Source: Larkinella sp. C7 (lineage in GTDB: Bacteria; Bacteroidota; Bacteroidia; Cytophagales; Spirosomataceae). Taken from it: a stretch of DNA of 64,000 nucleotides. The stretch covers positions 1 through 64,000 of the forward strand of contig NZ_VBSL01000012.1 in NCBI RefSeq assembly GCF_006149005.1, written 5' to 3'. The position numbers and the translations under genes were made by a program. This document shows positions 52,328-61,494 of the stretch, piece after piece (the stretch's first letter is position 1; the number at the start of each line of letters is the position of its first letter). The notes below the pieces were generated by a model. It was not told where the DNA came from. It did no database searches and saw only the letters and a list, made by a program, of their open reading frames with translations.

Positions 52328-53300
52328 CGACATTGCCGCCTTGAAAAGCCAGATTGGTGGGGTTCAGAAAACAATGAACTGGCCAACCTGGGAACCTTAC
52401 GTCCGGGGGGCGGAAATCCGCCATATCATTCCCGCCATCGGCGAAGAACTCTACGACGAGTTGACCGCTGTAGTGTCCCCATCGGCTGAACAAAAGAAGC
52501 TGTTGGACCGGCTGCGCCCAGCGGTGGCATTTGCCGCTTATCTGGATGCGGTTCCGTACCTGGTGACGGCCACCGGTGACGTCGGAATTGTGATGAATAC
52601 GCCATCCAACACGGCCAACATTTCCAAATGGATGTACGTCACGCTGGTGAAAGATGCCCAGGCTAAAGCCGATTACTGGATTGAAACCGCCCTGCAATGG
52701 CTCGAACTTCATGCCGGGGCGTTCCCGACCTGGACGGCTTCCGCGTCCTACACGATTAACCAGGGCCGGATCATCGCTTCCGCTACCGAATGGAGCCGGG
52801 CGTTTCCGGCCGGACGCGGAAGCCGTCGATTGTTTCTGGCGGTTCGGAATTACCTGAACAATTCGGAGGTCGATTTCTTAAAACCGCTGTTGGGTCCGGC
52901 CCTGTATACCCATCTGTTAGAAAAGTTGTCGACGGCTCCGCTATCGCTGACGATGCCGGAAACCGAAGTGTTGCGCCTGAGCCGCCTGGCGGTAGCCCAT
53001 CATGCCTTCGGGGAAGCCATTCCGTTCCTGAACATCAACGAAGACTTCCGGATTGTCTCGGAAACGGACGGGATTGTCAATGAAGACGCACTGGAAACCG
53101 GCCGGTTAAACGCCATCCTGCGCGATTGTCAGGACAAAGCTTCCGGGTACGCGGCCGATCTGGTCAAGTATCTGAACGCCAACGCGTCGGAGACGGTTTT
53201 GCACGACTACTTCATCTATGAACGTTATCAGCCGCCGGTGGCCGGTCAGCTATCGGGCGGATTTCCCAACGAACCTTCCAATCCCCACTTTGTCTTGTAA
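52317..53300 (+). CDS. Phage head-tail/DUF6712-like protein
   Basis: I use the ATG giving MLINDIAALKSQIGG, which overlaps the portal stop by 11 bp. Of 327 residues, it is helical (LVKDAQAKADYWIETALQWL, LRLSRLAVAHHAFGEAIPFL). Its place after the portal suggests a head-completion or adaptor protein. The DUF6712 assignment is my recollection of similar Bacteroidota phage proteins and is tentative. Confidence 0.55.
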   Translation: MLINDIAALKSQIGGVQKTMNWPTWEPYVRGAEIRHIIPAIGEELYDELTAVVSPSAEQKKLLDRLRPAVAFAAYLDAVPYLVTATGDVGIVMNTPSNTANISKWMYVTLVKDAQAKADYWIETALQWLELHAGAFPTWTASASYTINQGRIIASATEWSRAFPAGRGSRRLFLAVRNYLNNSEVDFLKPLLGPALYTHLLEKLSTAPLSLTMPETEVLRLSRLAVAHHAFGEAIPFLNINEDFRIVSETDGIVNEDALETGRLNAILRDCQDKASGYAADLVKYLNANASETVLHDYFIYERYQPPVAGQLSGGFPNEPSNPHFVL

Positions 53301-53333
53301 TCACTTTTCACAAACGCTTCAACTTTCCAACCG

Positions 53334-54110
53334 ATGGTTTCCAAATCCACCACAACGCAACCGGACGCAACGGTGAAACCGCTGCCGACCGCTGCTGACA
53401 CCCTACAGGCCGAAAAAGACCAACTGGCACAGGACATGCTAAAAATTCAGGCAAGGCAAGCCGACCTGATGCAGAAAGAAGAACTGGCCCGAGAGCAGCG
53501 CCGGAATGTGTTATTTGTCGAACTCGACAAGGCCCGCGAAGCCGCGGCCAATTTCAGGCGAGAAGCCCGGGCCACGGCCGATCCGGACGAAAAACGCAAC
53601 CTGTATGAGTGGGCCGGTGAAGCCGACCGGGAGGTACAGCAACTGGAAGTCGAATTGGGCATTGCTGCCAAAGCCGATGCCGACGAACCGGCGACGGTGT
53701 TGCCGTGGATGCAGCGCAACAAGAAGGTGATGGCGCTGCTTCAGGTGCTCGGGGTACTGGCGCTGATTCAGTTCTGCTACGGACAGTTCATGGCCTACAA
53801 AGACCAGATTGACGCCATCAACAAAACGTTGCCGTTCGATCAGCACTTGCAGCCCTACGACCTGACGAGCATTCAGAAATTCTTTTATGAACAGTTGGTT
53901 GTGTTTACGTCGCTGCCCATCGCCCTGGCGATCCTGTTTCTGGTGGTGCCCTTCGTCGGATTTTACGTCCTGCCATTTCTGAAGTCACGGAAGGATTTTT
54001 ACAGTGAATTCTACGAAGATTTGACACCATGGCAACGCACCGTTATTTCCACGGCCTTACTGTTGGGCTTGTTATTCTTTCTGGCCATTTCACACACGGT
54101 CAAACCGTAA
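53334..54110 (+). CDS. Coiled-coil membrane protein, candidate lysis protein
   Basis: The protein has 258 residues. An N-terminal coiled coil (about 25-110, LAQDMLKIQARQADLMQ ... LYEWAGEADREVQQLEVEL) is followed by three membrane segments (ALLQVLGVLALIQFCYG; LPIALAILFLVVPFVGFYVL; ISTALLLGLLFFLAIS). It overlaps the lysin gene by 82 bp in another frame, a common holin-lysin arrangement. The coiled coil makes it atypical for a holin. Confidence 0.55.
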   Translation: MVSKSTTTQPDATVKPLPTAADTLQAEKDQLAQDMLKIQARQADLMQKEELAREQRRNVLFVELDKAREAAANFRREARATADPDEKRNLYEWAGEADREVQQLEVELGIAAKADADEPATVLPWMQRNKKVMALLQVLGVLALIQFCYGQFMAYKDQIDAINKTLPFDQHLQPYDLTSIQKFFYEQLVVFTSLPIALAILFLVVPFVGFYVLPFLKSRKDFYSEFYEDLTPWQRTVISTALLLGLLFFLAISHTVKP

Positions 54111-54673
54111 AACCGGCATCGGCCAAACCGCCGGTGGTGGCTCCGGATTTTGCGGACGAATGGGCACTCCGGCTGGCAATCCGGGACACGGCGGCTATGT
54201 ATGTGGGTGTCAAGGAGCAGACCAACCGGAACGACCATCCGTTGATTACCAAGATCAACCGGGCATTCGGATTGCCAAAAAACGCCTATTACTGTGCGTC
54301 CGGTTTGGCCTACTGCTACAAGGTAAACTTCAAAACGAAGTTGCCCTTCAACGGAGCCGGATCGGTGGCGTCCTGGTTTGCCAACCGTCAGCGGTGGGTG
54401 TACCGACGCGGGGAACGCGGGAACCAGCGGACGGGCCGCAAACCGCAATTGATGGATGGGGTTAGCCTGTTTAGCTCGCACATTGAAGGGCTGGCGCAAC
54501 TGCGGTGGGATGCCGACGCTGATTATATTGAAACCATCGGTTTCAACACAACCGCCGGAACCGGGCGTGGCGGTGTATATCGGGTTCGGCGACCCATGAA
54601 GGACGTGAAAGCCATCGTGAACCACATAACGCCATATTGGGAATTAATCCACCAGGCCAAGGGAACACCATGA
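54029..54673 (+). CDS. Phage lysin, CHAP/NlpC-like cysteine peptidase
   Basis: The protein has 214 residues. The N-terminal signal-like helix (LTVGLVILSGHFTHGQ) is followed by the active-site Cys in NAYYCASGLAYC (Cys89) and His in VSLFSSHIEGLAQLRW (His151). This Cys-His order and spacing is typical of amidase/endopeptidases of the CHAP and NlpC type. It would cleave peptidoglycan at lysis. The signal sequence would allow export without a holin pore. Confidence 0.75.
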   Translation: MATHRYFHGLTVGLVILSGHFTHGQTVKPASAKPPVVAPDFADEWALRLAIRDTAAMYVGVKEQTNRNDHPLITKINRAFGLPKNAYYCASGLAYCYKVNFKTKLPFNGAGSVASWFANRQRWVYRRGERGNQRTGRKPQLMDGVSLFSSHIEGLAQLRWDADADYIETIGFNTTAGTGRGGVYRVRRPMKDVKAIVNHITPYWELIHQAKGTP

Positions 54674-54819
54674 TCATTTTTCCGGATTGGGTTGAAACCG
54701 GGCTGACGTACCTGTACGATCGGATCATTCTGTTCGGTTCGGTGGCGATGTTGCTGGTTTGTTTTGTGTGCATGGTCCTTTTAAACTGGATACGTCCCGA
54801 TGAAAACCGTAACGATTGA
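54670..54819 (+). CDS. Small membrane protein (49 aa), candidate holin/spanin
   Basis: The ATG overlaps the lysin stop as ATGA. The 49-residue product has one hydrophobic helix (IILFGSVAMLLVCFVCMVLL) and ends in a charged tail (NWIRPDENRND). The lysin-adjacent, single-helix layout fits a holin, antiholin or spanin; no more can be said. Confidence 0.55.
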   Translation: MIIFPDWVETGLTYLYDRIILFGSVAMLLVCFVCMVLLNWIRPDENRND

Positions 54820-55645
54820 AAAGAACCGCTATTCCGTTCCTGAGCGTTGGGAAGAATGTACGGAAGAACAGATTCAGCAGTTACTTCCGTTTCAATTGAT
54901 CGATCTGAAAGAGCAGGAACCGGAATATCGGGGGCTACTGAAATCGCTGGCGCTGGAAGTACTGTTGCCGGTGGTGAAAACAATCCGGAACGTCCTGGAC
55001 CATGAACCGCTTTGGCGGTTGGGCCAATTGACGCGCTGGATTTGGGAACAGCGGATCAGTCACAAACCCTTTGTGTCGTTTGAGTTTGAAGGCGTCAATT
55101 ATCTGCTTCCGGATGACAACTACAGCAATACGACCTCCATTGAAATTGCGATGGCAAACATTCACTACATGGCGTATTCGCGGCCCAAAGACCCGGACCC
55201 GAATGCCCTGTTGCAACTGGTGGCGACACTGTGCCGCCCGGCCCGCTCCGATCTGAAGCGCTGGCGGAAGTCGGCTGACTGGAACGGTGACGCCCGGGAA
55301 GAATACAACACCATTTTGGCCGACGAACGGGCTGACCGCATGAAGGGCTTAAGCCTGGGCGTGGTGATGGGCGTTCTTCAGTACTTCGAAGCCATGAACG
55401 CCCGGTTTATGGAGCTATACCCGGAAGTGTACGAAGCAGACCCGAACGCGCCGGATTTACCTCCCTTATACGCCAACGGGGAAGGGCTGGTGACTACCTT
55501 CATGGACATTGCCAAAACGGGCGTATTCGGCGATTTCGACAAGGTTTGCAAGCAAAACGGGCATACGGTTTGGCTGTTCATGCGGGACAACAATCTGAAG
55601 CTGGCACGGGCCAGACGGCTGGCGGAGACTGAGGCAAATGACTAA
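54800..55645 (+). CDS. Phage protein, possible tail-assembly chaperone
   Basis: The protein has 281 residues. It starts MKTVTIEKNRYSVPERWEE, has a helical middle (ALEVLLPVVKTIRNVL) and ends with two further helical parts. It is followed by the second cargo island instead of a tape measure. Position in the late operon suggests tail assembly; no family is recognised. Confidence 0.5.
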   Translation: MKTVTIEKNRYSVPERWEECTEEQIQQLLPFQLIDLKEQEPEYRGLLKSLALEVLLPVVKTIRNVLDHEPLWRLGQLTRWIWEQRISHKPFVSFEFEGVNYLLPDDNYSNTTSIEIAMANIHYMAYSRPKDPDPNALLQLVATLCRPARSDLKRWRKSADWNGDAREEYNTILADERADRMKGLSLGVVMGVLQYFEAMNARFMELYPEVYEADPNAPDLPPLYANGEGLVTTFMDIAKTGVFGDFDKVCKQNGHTVWLFMRDNNLKLARARRLAETEAND

Positions 55646-55749
55646 GGTAAATTTAAGTAAAAATAACTAATTTTTATTGAACAAATACTGCGTATTTTCT
55701 GTATGTATATTGATGGTTTTTTTATTCACATCTTATATAACTTACAATT

Positions 55750-56355
55750 ATGGCAGCACCAATTTATACTATTGAAAAAAGATTAAATGAATTTATGGAA
55801 CAGGGGATTACGTTCGGCCCCTTAGATTTTACGATTACAGGAGTAATCAAAGCACACAATTCATATCCTGGTGCTTCTATCGGAACCTGGAACGGAGGAG
55901 AAGCTTATAATGGTGTGACATGTTTTATGCCACAGTTTGCGATTAAATTTTGGGATGGAGAAGGTACTATTGGTTATAAAGAAGGTATAGTACACGTTTT
56001 TTTGGAACTCATCCCAAACCAGGACACCATCGGTCCGGAAGATTTACAAGCTACGTTTAACCAGCTACTCGAATCGCTTCCAAATGAAGGGGTTAATTAT
56101 ACACGGCACACCCCAAAAATGATAATTTCGGAGGAACAGGCTGAAAGAATAGTTAATGGGGAAGTTGATGACCTAGCTGGAGGAGCCATTGTTTTAGAAC
56201 AAATGACATCTTTTTTTGAACAATGGTTAAGATATGGTTTCGAAGTACAAGTGATTGACGATCGGGGACAACGATTGGGGAATTTGTTATTAAAAAATAA
56301 TAACCTGGTTTATTTGACAATTTTGGAAGCATATCAGCTATATATCTCAAAATAA
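55750..56355 (+). CDS. Cargo island 2: unknown AT-rich protein
   Basis: The protein has 201 residues. It is more AT-rich than both neighbours and has its own 100-bp AT-rich upstream gap and a terminator. The N-terminal 100 residues are beta-rich with many Gly (PGASIGTWNGGEAYNGVTCF). The C-terminal half is helical (PEDLQATFNQLLESLPNEG; LEQMTSFFEQWLRYGFEVQV). No signal or membrane segment. The family is not recognised; cargo is inferred. Confidence 0.7.
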   Translation: MAAPIYTIEKRLNEFMEQGITFGPLDFTITGVIKAHNSYPGASIGTWNGGEAYNGVTCFMPQFAIKFWDGEGTIGYKEGIVHVFLELIPNQDTIGPEDLQATFNQLLESLPNEGVNYTRHTPKMIISEEQAERIVNGEVDDLAGGAIVLEQMTSFFEQWLRYGFEVQVIDDRGQRLGNLLLKNNNLVYLTILEAYQLYISK

Positions 56356-56363
56356 TATTTTAG

Positions 56364-56396
56364 AAAGCCCGGAGAATTCGAATTCCGGGCTTTTTT
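56364..56396 (+). terminator. Terminator closing cargo island 2
   Basis: A 10-bp stem (AAAGCCCGGA with TCCGGGCTTT) followed by TTTTTT. It isolates island 2 from the following tail genes. Confidence 0.88.
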
Positions 56397-56451
56397 GTGT
56401 CCTGTTCATTGCAAATCTACTGGCTTACCTTCCGATCAAAAAGAAGAAGCC

Positions 56452-56922
56452 ATGATGTTATCCGGTGATTTGCAAACCTTCATTCAGTACTTCCGGCAGT
56501 GGGCGACCGCTCACCCCGACGTTAAATTCTTCCTGTTCGGGTCGGTGGAAAAGGGAATGTCCTTTGCCCGGAGCCTGCCCGAATTCGACTATCCGTTTAT
56601 CTGGCTGGAAGAACCGGTTATCGTGACGGTGGACAACGATGCGGCCCACGTTAATGACCGCTTCCGGGTCGGCATTTCGGCGCTGGCGCAAGCGCCCCTG
56701 GACGACAACGACGCCCAGATTGAAGCCTACGCCCGGGGACCAAGCATCATGACCGACCTGCAACTGAAGCTTCGGCAGGACCGGCGCAAAGCCATTATTC
56801 ATTGTGAACTGAACGGCCAGCGGAAAGAACCGGTGTCGCAACTCTGGGCCGATGGCCACTTCGGTTTTCGGCTCGAATTTGAATTTGACATGAACATTAA
56901 CGCCACCGTCTACCAACCATGA
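56452..56922 (+). CDS. Phage tail-type protein of unknown function
   Basis: I use the ATG giving MMLSGDLQTFIQYF; the frame is open 19 codons further back into the terminator. Of 156 residues, it is mixed alpha/beta (VIVTVDNDAAHVNDRFRVGI, FGFRLEFEFDMN). It overlaps the next gene by 4 bp. Likely a tail component by position. Confidence 0.55.
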   Translation: MMLSGDLQTFIQYFRQWATAHPDVKFFLFGSVEKGMSFARSLPEFDYPFIWLEEPVIVTVDNDAAHVNDRFRVGISALAQAPLDDNDAQIEAYARGPSIMTDLQLKLRQDRRKAIIHCELNGQRKEPVSQLWADGHFGFRLEFEFDMNINATVYQP

Positions 56923-58946
56923 TTTATTTCCCGCTGAAGCTGGCGTTGAATCCCATCGTGATCAACATCGAAGCCGCCGACCCCTTGCTACCCGACCGGG
57001 CCGGGCTGCAATACTTTCTGAAAATCATGATACCGGAATTCTTTCTTTCCAACAACTTCAAGGAACTGGTGACGCTCGAAGCCAGTGAGATTCCGCCCGA
57101 AGTGATGAGCCAGGGGACCATCTACCGGGGGGCGTATTTCGAACTGGAAGAACAGTTGGAAGGATTGTTGACCCGCACCGCCCCCGAGTTTGGGCAAACC
57201 GGGATTCGGGCGTGTGATGGGCTGGTGAGTCCGTTCTACCTGGAAGCCTGGATTGAAGACAATGGCGAATCCATATATATGAAGACGTTACCGGTCGATC
57301 ATGTCATCAAAGCCGGGATCGACGAAATCAATTTTGCCGAGTATAAAGACCATTTCTTTACCAAATTTGTGGGGGAAGGCAAGCGGTTTTTGACCTGGGC
57401 AAGTAATGACAAACGGGTTCACGTCGACCAACCCGAGTTTCTGTACTGGCTGACGAACGGTTCGCCAATCCCGACGCAATTGAATTTGCGGTGTCGGGTG
57501 GAATTTGCCGATCAGACCAACGAGCTATTCACAGCGGCCAAGCTCGACACGGTTTCGGCCATGACAGTGTATTCGCTGGCGGTGGGGTATAAGGCCCTGG
57601 GATTGGAGGAAAAGGAAAATCAGGTGATTGGGTGGCGGGTCTGGCTGGAAGACCAGGCCGGAACCCGGCTGACGGAAATCCGGAGCTACTGGCTCGATCA
57701 GGATTACCGGCGGCAAGTGCGGTTTATTCTGTTCGCTAATAGCCTGGGCGGGTTCGATACGCTGTATCTGACGGGTAGGGGCGAAGAAAGCGTGAAGGTG
57801 GTCCGGTCGATTTCTGACCGTTACCCGGATTACAGTTATTTGCCTTCCTACGCCGAAACCGTCATCAATGCCACAACCGGGGAACGCCAATTGACGGTAT
57901 CGACGGGCTGGCTGACGAAAGAAAGCCGGGAGTACCTTCAGGAATTACTATTAAGCAAGGAAGTCTACTATGTATCCGAGCGGGCCTTTTTGCCGCTGAT
58001 TCCGGCGTTTGACGAATTCCGGCCGCTGGTCGATGATGAAGATTTGATTGGGCGGCAACTCTCATTCCGGTTTACCAACCCCAAACGCAACTTTTCGCGG
58101 CTCCCCATCCTGACGGGCGTGACGCCCAGGGGTACGGCCTGGCGCCCAAAGGCCACATCCTGTTTACTCGACGGCAACGGCAAGCGGACGGGAAAAATGG
58201 CGGCTGCGTTGCTGGAAAAATACTACCTGGATGACGGCAGCCGGGTAGCCGAAGCGCCCATCAAACCGAACATTCCGGGTACGGAAGGCTACATCCCGCC
58301 AATGATTTCGCCTTTGTGTGCCGTCACGCCATACCTGAATACGGAAATCAGCCGTCAGGGAACGTTCACAAAGCAGGGATGCCCATCGGGTCAGGTGGGT
58401 GGAACGGCCCTGATTGTGATTCCGGCCGAAACCTACGGCAGCGAGATCAGCCAGGCCGACGCCCAGGCGAAGGCGGAAGCCGCCTGGCAAGCCCTGAACA
58501 CGCAGGCATACGCCAACAGCAACGGCGCTTGTGAGATTTCGCCCGAACTGTATATGGTTTCGGTTCCGGCCGGTCATTTCCACTACCGGACGTCCGATCA
58601 GATGAGCGTTTCGATTCAGTACGGATCACCCTCGGAAGCCAGCATGGGCAATGCGTGGTCGGTGCAGGGTGGGGGCGGCTCCTATGTATTTCCGCAATTC
58701 AGCAATGGGTTGAATTTTCCGGTTGCCGTGATGTACTATGATTTCTGGACACTCTGGATTTCGGGACCGAAAAACACCCAACGCCGGGTCAAGATTTACA
58801 ACAATGGCGTGTTGAAGATCAATAAGGTGATTACCCTAAACGGAGAAGGTACCGAACTGGTAAACGTATTTTGGCTCAATAACACCACGCCGGTGTTTGT
58901 TCCGGCCAGCGGTGACAAACTGTATATTTCCCTCGAAAACCTATGA
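56919..58946 (+). CDS. Large tail/baseplate-type protein with DUF5977 domain
   Basis: The protein has 675 residues and is beta-rich. The C-terminal third contains a DUF5977-like segment (FTKQGCPSGQVGG near 485, then SQADAQAKAEAAWQAL and YANSNGACE), a repeat domain found in Bacteroidota surface and phage tail proteins. The remainder has no recognised motif. Position supports a distal tail or host-contact protein. Confidence 0.65.
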   Translation: MIYFPLKLALNPIVINIEAADPLLPDRAGLQYFLKIMIPEFFLSNNFKELVTLEASEIPPEVMSQGTIYRGAYFELEEQLEGLLTRTAPEFGQTGIRACDGLVSPFYLEAWIEDNGESIYMKTLPVDHVIKAGIDEINFAEYKDHFFTKFVGEGKRFLTWASNDKRVHVDQPEFLYWLTNGSPIPTQLNLRCRVEFADQTNELFTAAKLDTVSAMTVYSLAVGYKALGLEEKENQVIGWRVWLEDQAGTRLTEIRSYWLDQDYRRQVRFILFANSLGGFDTLYLTGRGEESVKVVRSISDRYPDYSYLPSYAETVINATTGERQLTVSTGWLTKESREYLQELLLSKEVYYVSERAFLPLIPAFDEFRPLVDDEDLIGRQLSFRFTNPKRNFSRLPILTGVTPRGTAWRPKATSCLLDGNGKRTGKMAAALLEKYYLDDGSRVAEAPIKPNIPGTEGYIPPMISPLCAVTPYLNTEISRQGTFTKQGCPSGQVGGTALIVIPAETYGSEISQADAQAKAEAAWQALNTQAYANSNGACEISPELYMVSVPAGHFHYRTSDQMSVSIQYGSPSEASMGNAWSVQGGGGSYVFPQFSNGLNFPVAVMYYDFWTLWISGPKNTQRRVKIYNNGVLKINKVITLNGEGTELVNVFWLNNTTPVFVPASGDKLYISLENL

Positions 58947-59461
58947 CAGACTTTTTTGAATCCTTCGAAGAAGACGCGGCCGAGATTGCCCGGGAAGGCA
59001 TCGAAGCGTTTCGGCGGGCCATTGAACGCTACGGGCTGACGCTGACGGAAGACCTGAAACGGGACTTTCAATATCACGTCATCCGTTCGGCCACACAATT
59101 GATTTTAGAATTTGATTTCCGGCAATACGGCCGGTTTAAGGATATGGCCATGCTGCGGTATGCGTCGCACATGCCGCCGGTGGAAGCGATGGAATTCTTT
59201 GTCGATAAAGTGGGGCTGGATCAGTTCGCCTACGTCGATGGCTACAAGGGAAAGCAGGTTCCCACGGTGAAGAACGCAACGGCCCGGATTGCCTGGGCCA
59301 TTGCAATGGGCCGAAGGCGGGTTCCGAGCGTCGCCCGGGGCTACCGGGGAACCTGGTATAACAGTACTAAGGTGGAGATTATCAATTCGGCTAAAAATCG
59401 AATCCATAAGAGAATTTCAGAGTTTAGCATGGTATCATTAAAAAGCTCAATTAACTTTTGA
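58943..59461 (+). CDS. Phage protein of unknown function with AT-rich 3' end
   Basis: The protein has 172 residues and overlaps the previous gene by 4 bp. The first 130 residues are helical with normal GC-rich phage codons. From about base 59350 the codons become AT-rich (TKVEIINSAKNRIHKRIS), suggesting the end was replaced when cargo island 3 was inserted. No family is recognised. Confidence 0.6.
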   Translation: MTDFFESFEEDAAEIAREGIEAFRRAIERYGLTLTEDLKRDFQYHVIRSATQLILEFDFRQYGRFKDMAMLRYASHMPPVEAMEFFVDKVGLDQFAYVDGYKGKQVPTVKNATARIAWAIAMGRRRVPSVARGYRGTWYNSTKVEIINSAKNRIHKRISEFSMVSLKSSINF

Positions 59462-59608
59462 CAAAACGAAGTAAAAAGTAAATAATACTAGAGTTTATCC
59501 AGTGATAATGGAAAAAACATATGAGTAACAAAATAACACCCAACGGAGGGCTGTCGCCTGTAAGGTAATTAATAGGAAATATAACTCTTTCCTTGGTCGA
59601 AGAAATTC

Positions 59609-59674
59609 AATATGATAAATGCTTTTTAAAAAATTGGAAAATTTTCCAATTTTTTAAAAAGCATTTATCATATT
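59609..59674. repeat. Perfect 66-bp palindrome (33 bp per arm, no loop)
   Basis: All 33 pairs from the centre between 59641 and 59642 are complementary; the outer arm runs into AATATGATAAATGC and the centre is GGAAAATTTTCC. It lies in the 309-bp gap before the lipoprotein pair. The rest of the gap is AT-rich with no gene. It could terminate transcription from upstream, act as a cruciform regulatory site, or mark an old insertion. Confidence 0.95.
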
Positions 59675-59770
59675 TATAAAGAAAATCATCATCTAAAATA
59701 TTAATAATTCCAAGTAATTAAATATGTATATATTAATTTTATTTCATAATTAACTCTAAATTCTTGCAGT

Positions 59771-60550
59771 ATGAAAAATTTGATAACAAAATTCTCGTTC
59801 TTTATGATCTCATTTTTTTTGTTTGGTTGTCCTGATAAAAAAAATGATTTTACTGATAAGGTAGTTTTAATTGAAGGGACTAACCCGCCTGAGAAAATAA
59901 GTATTCAAGTTCCAAATGATTGTCAAAAATTTGGAGACGGAGTAAAGGTATCCATTGACGCCTTAGTGAAATATAGTGAAAAGGAGTTAGGTTCTCTGAA
60001 GGGCAATTTTGAAAAGGCAAAAATTATTAGTGAATATGCTCAAAGGATTCAGACAATTTGTATAGCTCAGTGCAATTTAGTTAGAACGTCTACCGTGATA
60101 AGTACAAAAAAATCAGATTACGATTTGTATTCAAAAATTGTGAGTGATTATACAGAATATCAAAAAATAAGAGACTTGATAACTAGCAATCCGACTGAAA
60201 GCCAAAAAAATAAAATAACCGATTCTATACTTGAAGTCTACGAGGATCTTTATGATTCAAAAAAAGATGAGTTAATAGAAAATGCCGAAGCAGTTACATT
60301 TACTATAAACGCGTCTGTTGGACAAAACATTACTTTATACATTGGCGATGAAATGATTGCAGGTACAGTACCTGATGCAAATGGGATCGCTACATTGACA
60401 ATACCTCAGAAGTTTATGGTGCCGAAACCAAAAGAGGTAGTCAAAGTAAGAATCAAAATAACTTCTATTGGTTTTGCCGAAACAAACAAAACATTTTCAC
60501 TTGGTGAAATCGTAAAGTCTTCTGTTGATAAAACGCCTTTACAAATATGA
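59771..60550 (+). CDS. Cargo island 3, gene A: lipoprotein with conserved Cys signature
   Basis: The protein has 259 residues. The signal peptide ends in FLFGC (lipid Cys20). A helical domain carries Cys51 and the motif TICIAQCNLVRTS (Cys97, Cys101). A C-terminal Ig-like beta domain (VTFTINASVGQNITLYIGDE) follows. Gene B downstream is a clear paralog. GC content is far below the phage core. A surface-anchored lipoprotein in a prophage cargo island suggests superinfection exclusion, which is inference. No family is recognised. Confidence 0.78.
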   Translation: MKNLITKFSFFMISFFLFGCPDKKNDFTDKVVLIEGTNPPEKISIQVPNDCQKFGDGVKVSIDALVKYSEKELGSLKGNFEKAKIISEYAQRIQTICIAQCNLVRTSTVISTKKSDYDLYSKIVSDYTEYQKIRDLITSNPTESQKNKITDSILEVYEDLYDSKKDELIENAEAVTFTINASVGQNITLYIGDEMIAGTVPDANGIATLTIPQKFMVPKPKEVVKVRIKITSIGFAETNKTFSLGEIVKSSVDKTPLQI

Positions 60551-60554
60551 GCTT

Positions 60555-61385
60555 ATGTGGAGGATGGAGCCTAAGAAGATTCACTCATGGTCAGATATTA
60601 TACCAATATTTTTTATCTTTCCTTTAACTATAGCGATCCCTCCTAGAAACGGTTTTGAACAAAGAACTGTTTATGTTAAAGGAACAATGCAAGAAATCAT
60701 AATTTCTGTTCCAAAAAGATGTGACCGATTTAGTGAAGAAGTTAGTGAAATTTTTACTTCTATTCAAAAATTGAGCCATAAGAATATAGAGGTAGCTACT
60801 CAAAACTACGAAAAATTAAAAATTTTGAATGAAAATGCAGATAGGTTAAAAGCTATTTGTGTTGCACAATGTCATTTTATTCGGACCTCTATTGTTATAG
60901 ACCCAAATGAGTCAGATTATAGCTTCTATTCGAATCTTTTGAAAAACTATATCGATTATCAAAAATTTAAGGACTTCTTAAATGGAGAATTTGTTGATCA
61001 GGAAAAAATAACTAATAATATGCTGGCAATGTACAGGAATGTATATGAAACCAAGAAGCCAGAATTAGAATGTTTGGTCAAAGATTTTATATTTGCTATT
61101 AATTCTCCAATTAATGGTCAAGTAGAATTGTATATAAATGGAGAATTCGTAGCTAGTGCTCCCTCAAATCGAAATGGAAAAGCAATATTGACTATCCCTA
61201 AAGAATCTATGATTACTCATCCTGATTCAACTTCAAAAGTTGACATAGTGATCATAATGTCAAATAATAGAAAGAAATATAAATCTATATTAGGCACAAT
61301 AGTCAAAGAGGCTGATGAAAAAGGAGTGGTTGATACAGTACAAAGAAAACAATTTAGGAATCCGCTTAAGCCATTTGATCCTTAG
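60555..61385 (+). CDS. Cargo island 3, gene B: paralog of gene A with membrane anchor
   Basis: The best start is the ATG at 60555 (or 60564), just after gene A's stop. The 276-residue product has an N-terminal hydrophobic segment (IIPIFFIFPLTIAIPP) but no lipobox. It aligns with gene A over the helical domain, with matching Cys (SVPKRCDRF; AICVAQCHFIRTS) and a C-terminal Ig-like part (FAINSPINGQVELYINGE). The pair arose by tandem duplication and is now strongly diverged. The products may form a heteromeric envelope complex; function is unknown. Confidence 0.75.
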   Translation: MWRMEPKKIHSWSDIIPIFFIFPLTIAIPPRNGFEQRTVYVKGTMQEIIISVPKRCDRFSEEVSEIFTSIQKLSHKNIEVATQNYEKLKILNENADRLKAICVAQCHFIRTSIVIDPNESDYSFYSNLLKNYIDYQKFKDFLNGEFVDQEKITNNMLAMYRNVYETKKPELECLVKDFIFAINSPINGQVELYINGEFVASAPSNRNGKAILTIPKESMITHPDSTSKVDIVIIMSNNRKKYKSILGTIVKEADEKGVVDTVQRKQFRNPLKPFDP

Positions 61386-61494
61386 TTTTATTTGTTTTTT
61401 TATTATATTTTTTATAAAAACTAATATTTTAGAATAAGCTATCTATTTTAGCAAATACTTATGTTTTGATATTTAAAACCCGTCCTGTTCCGGC

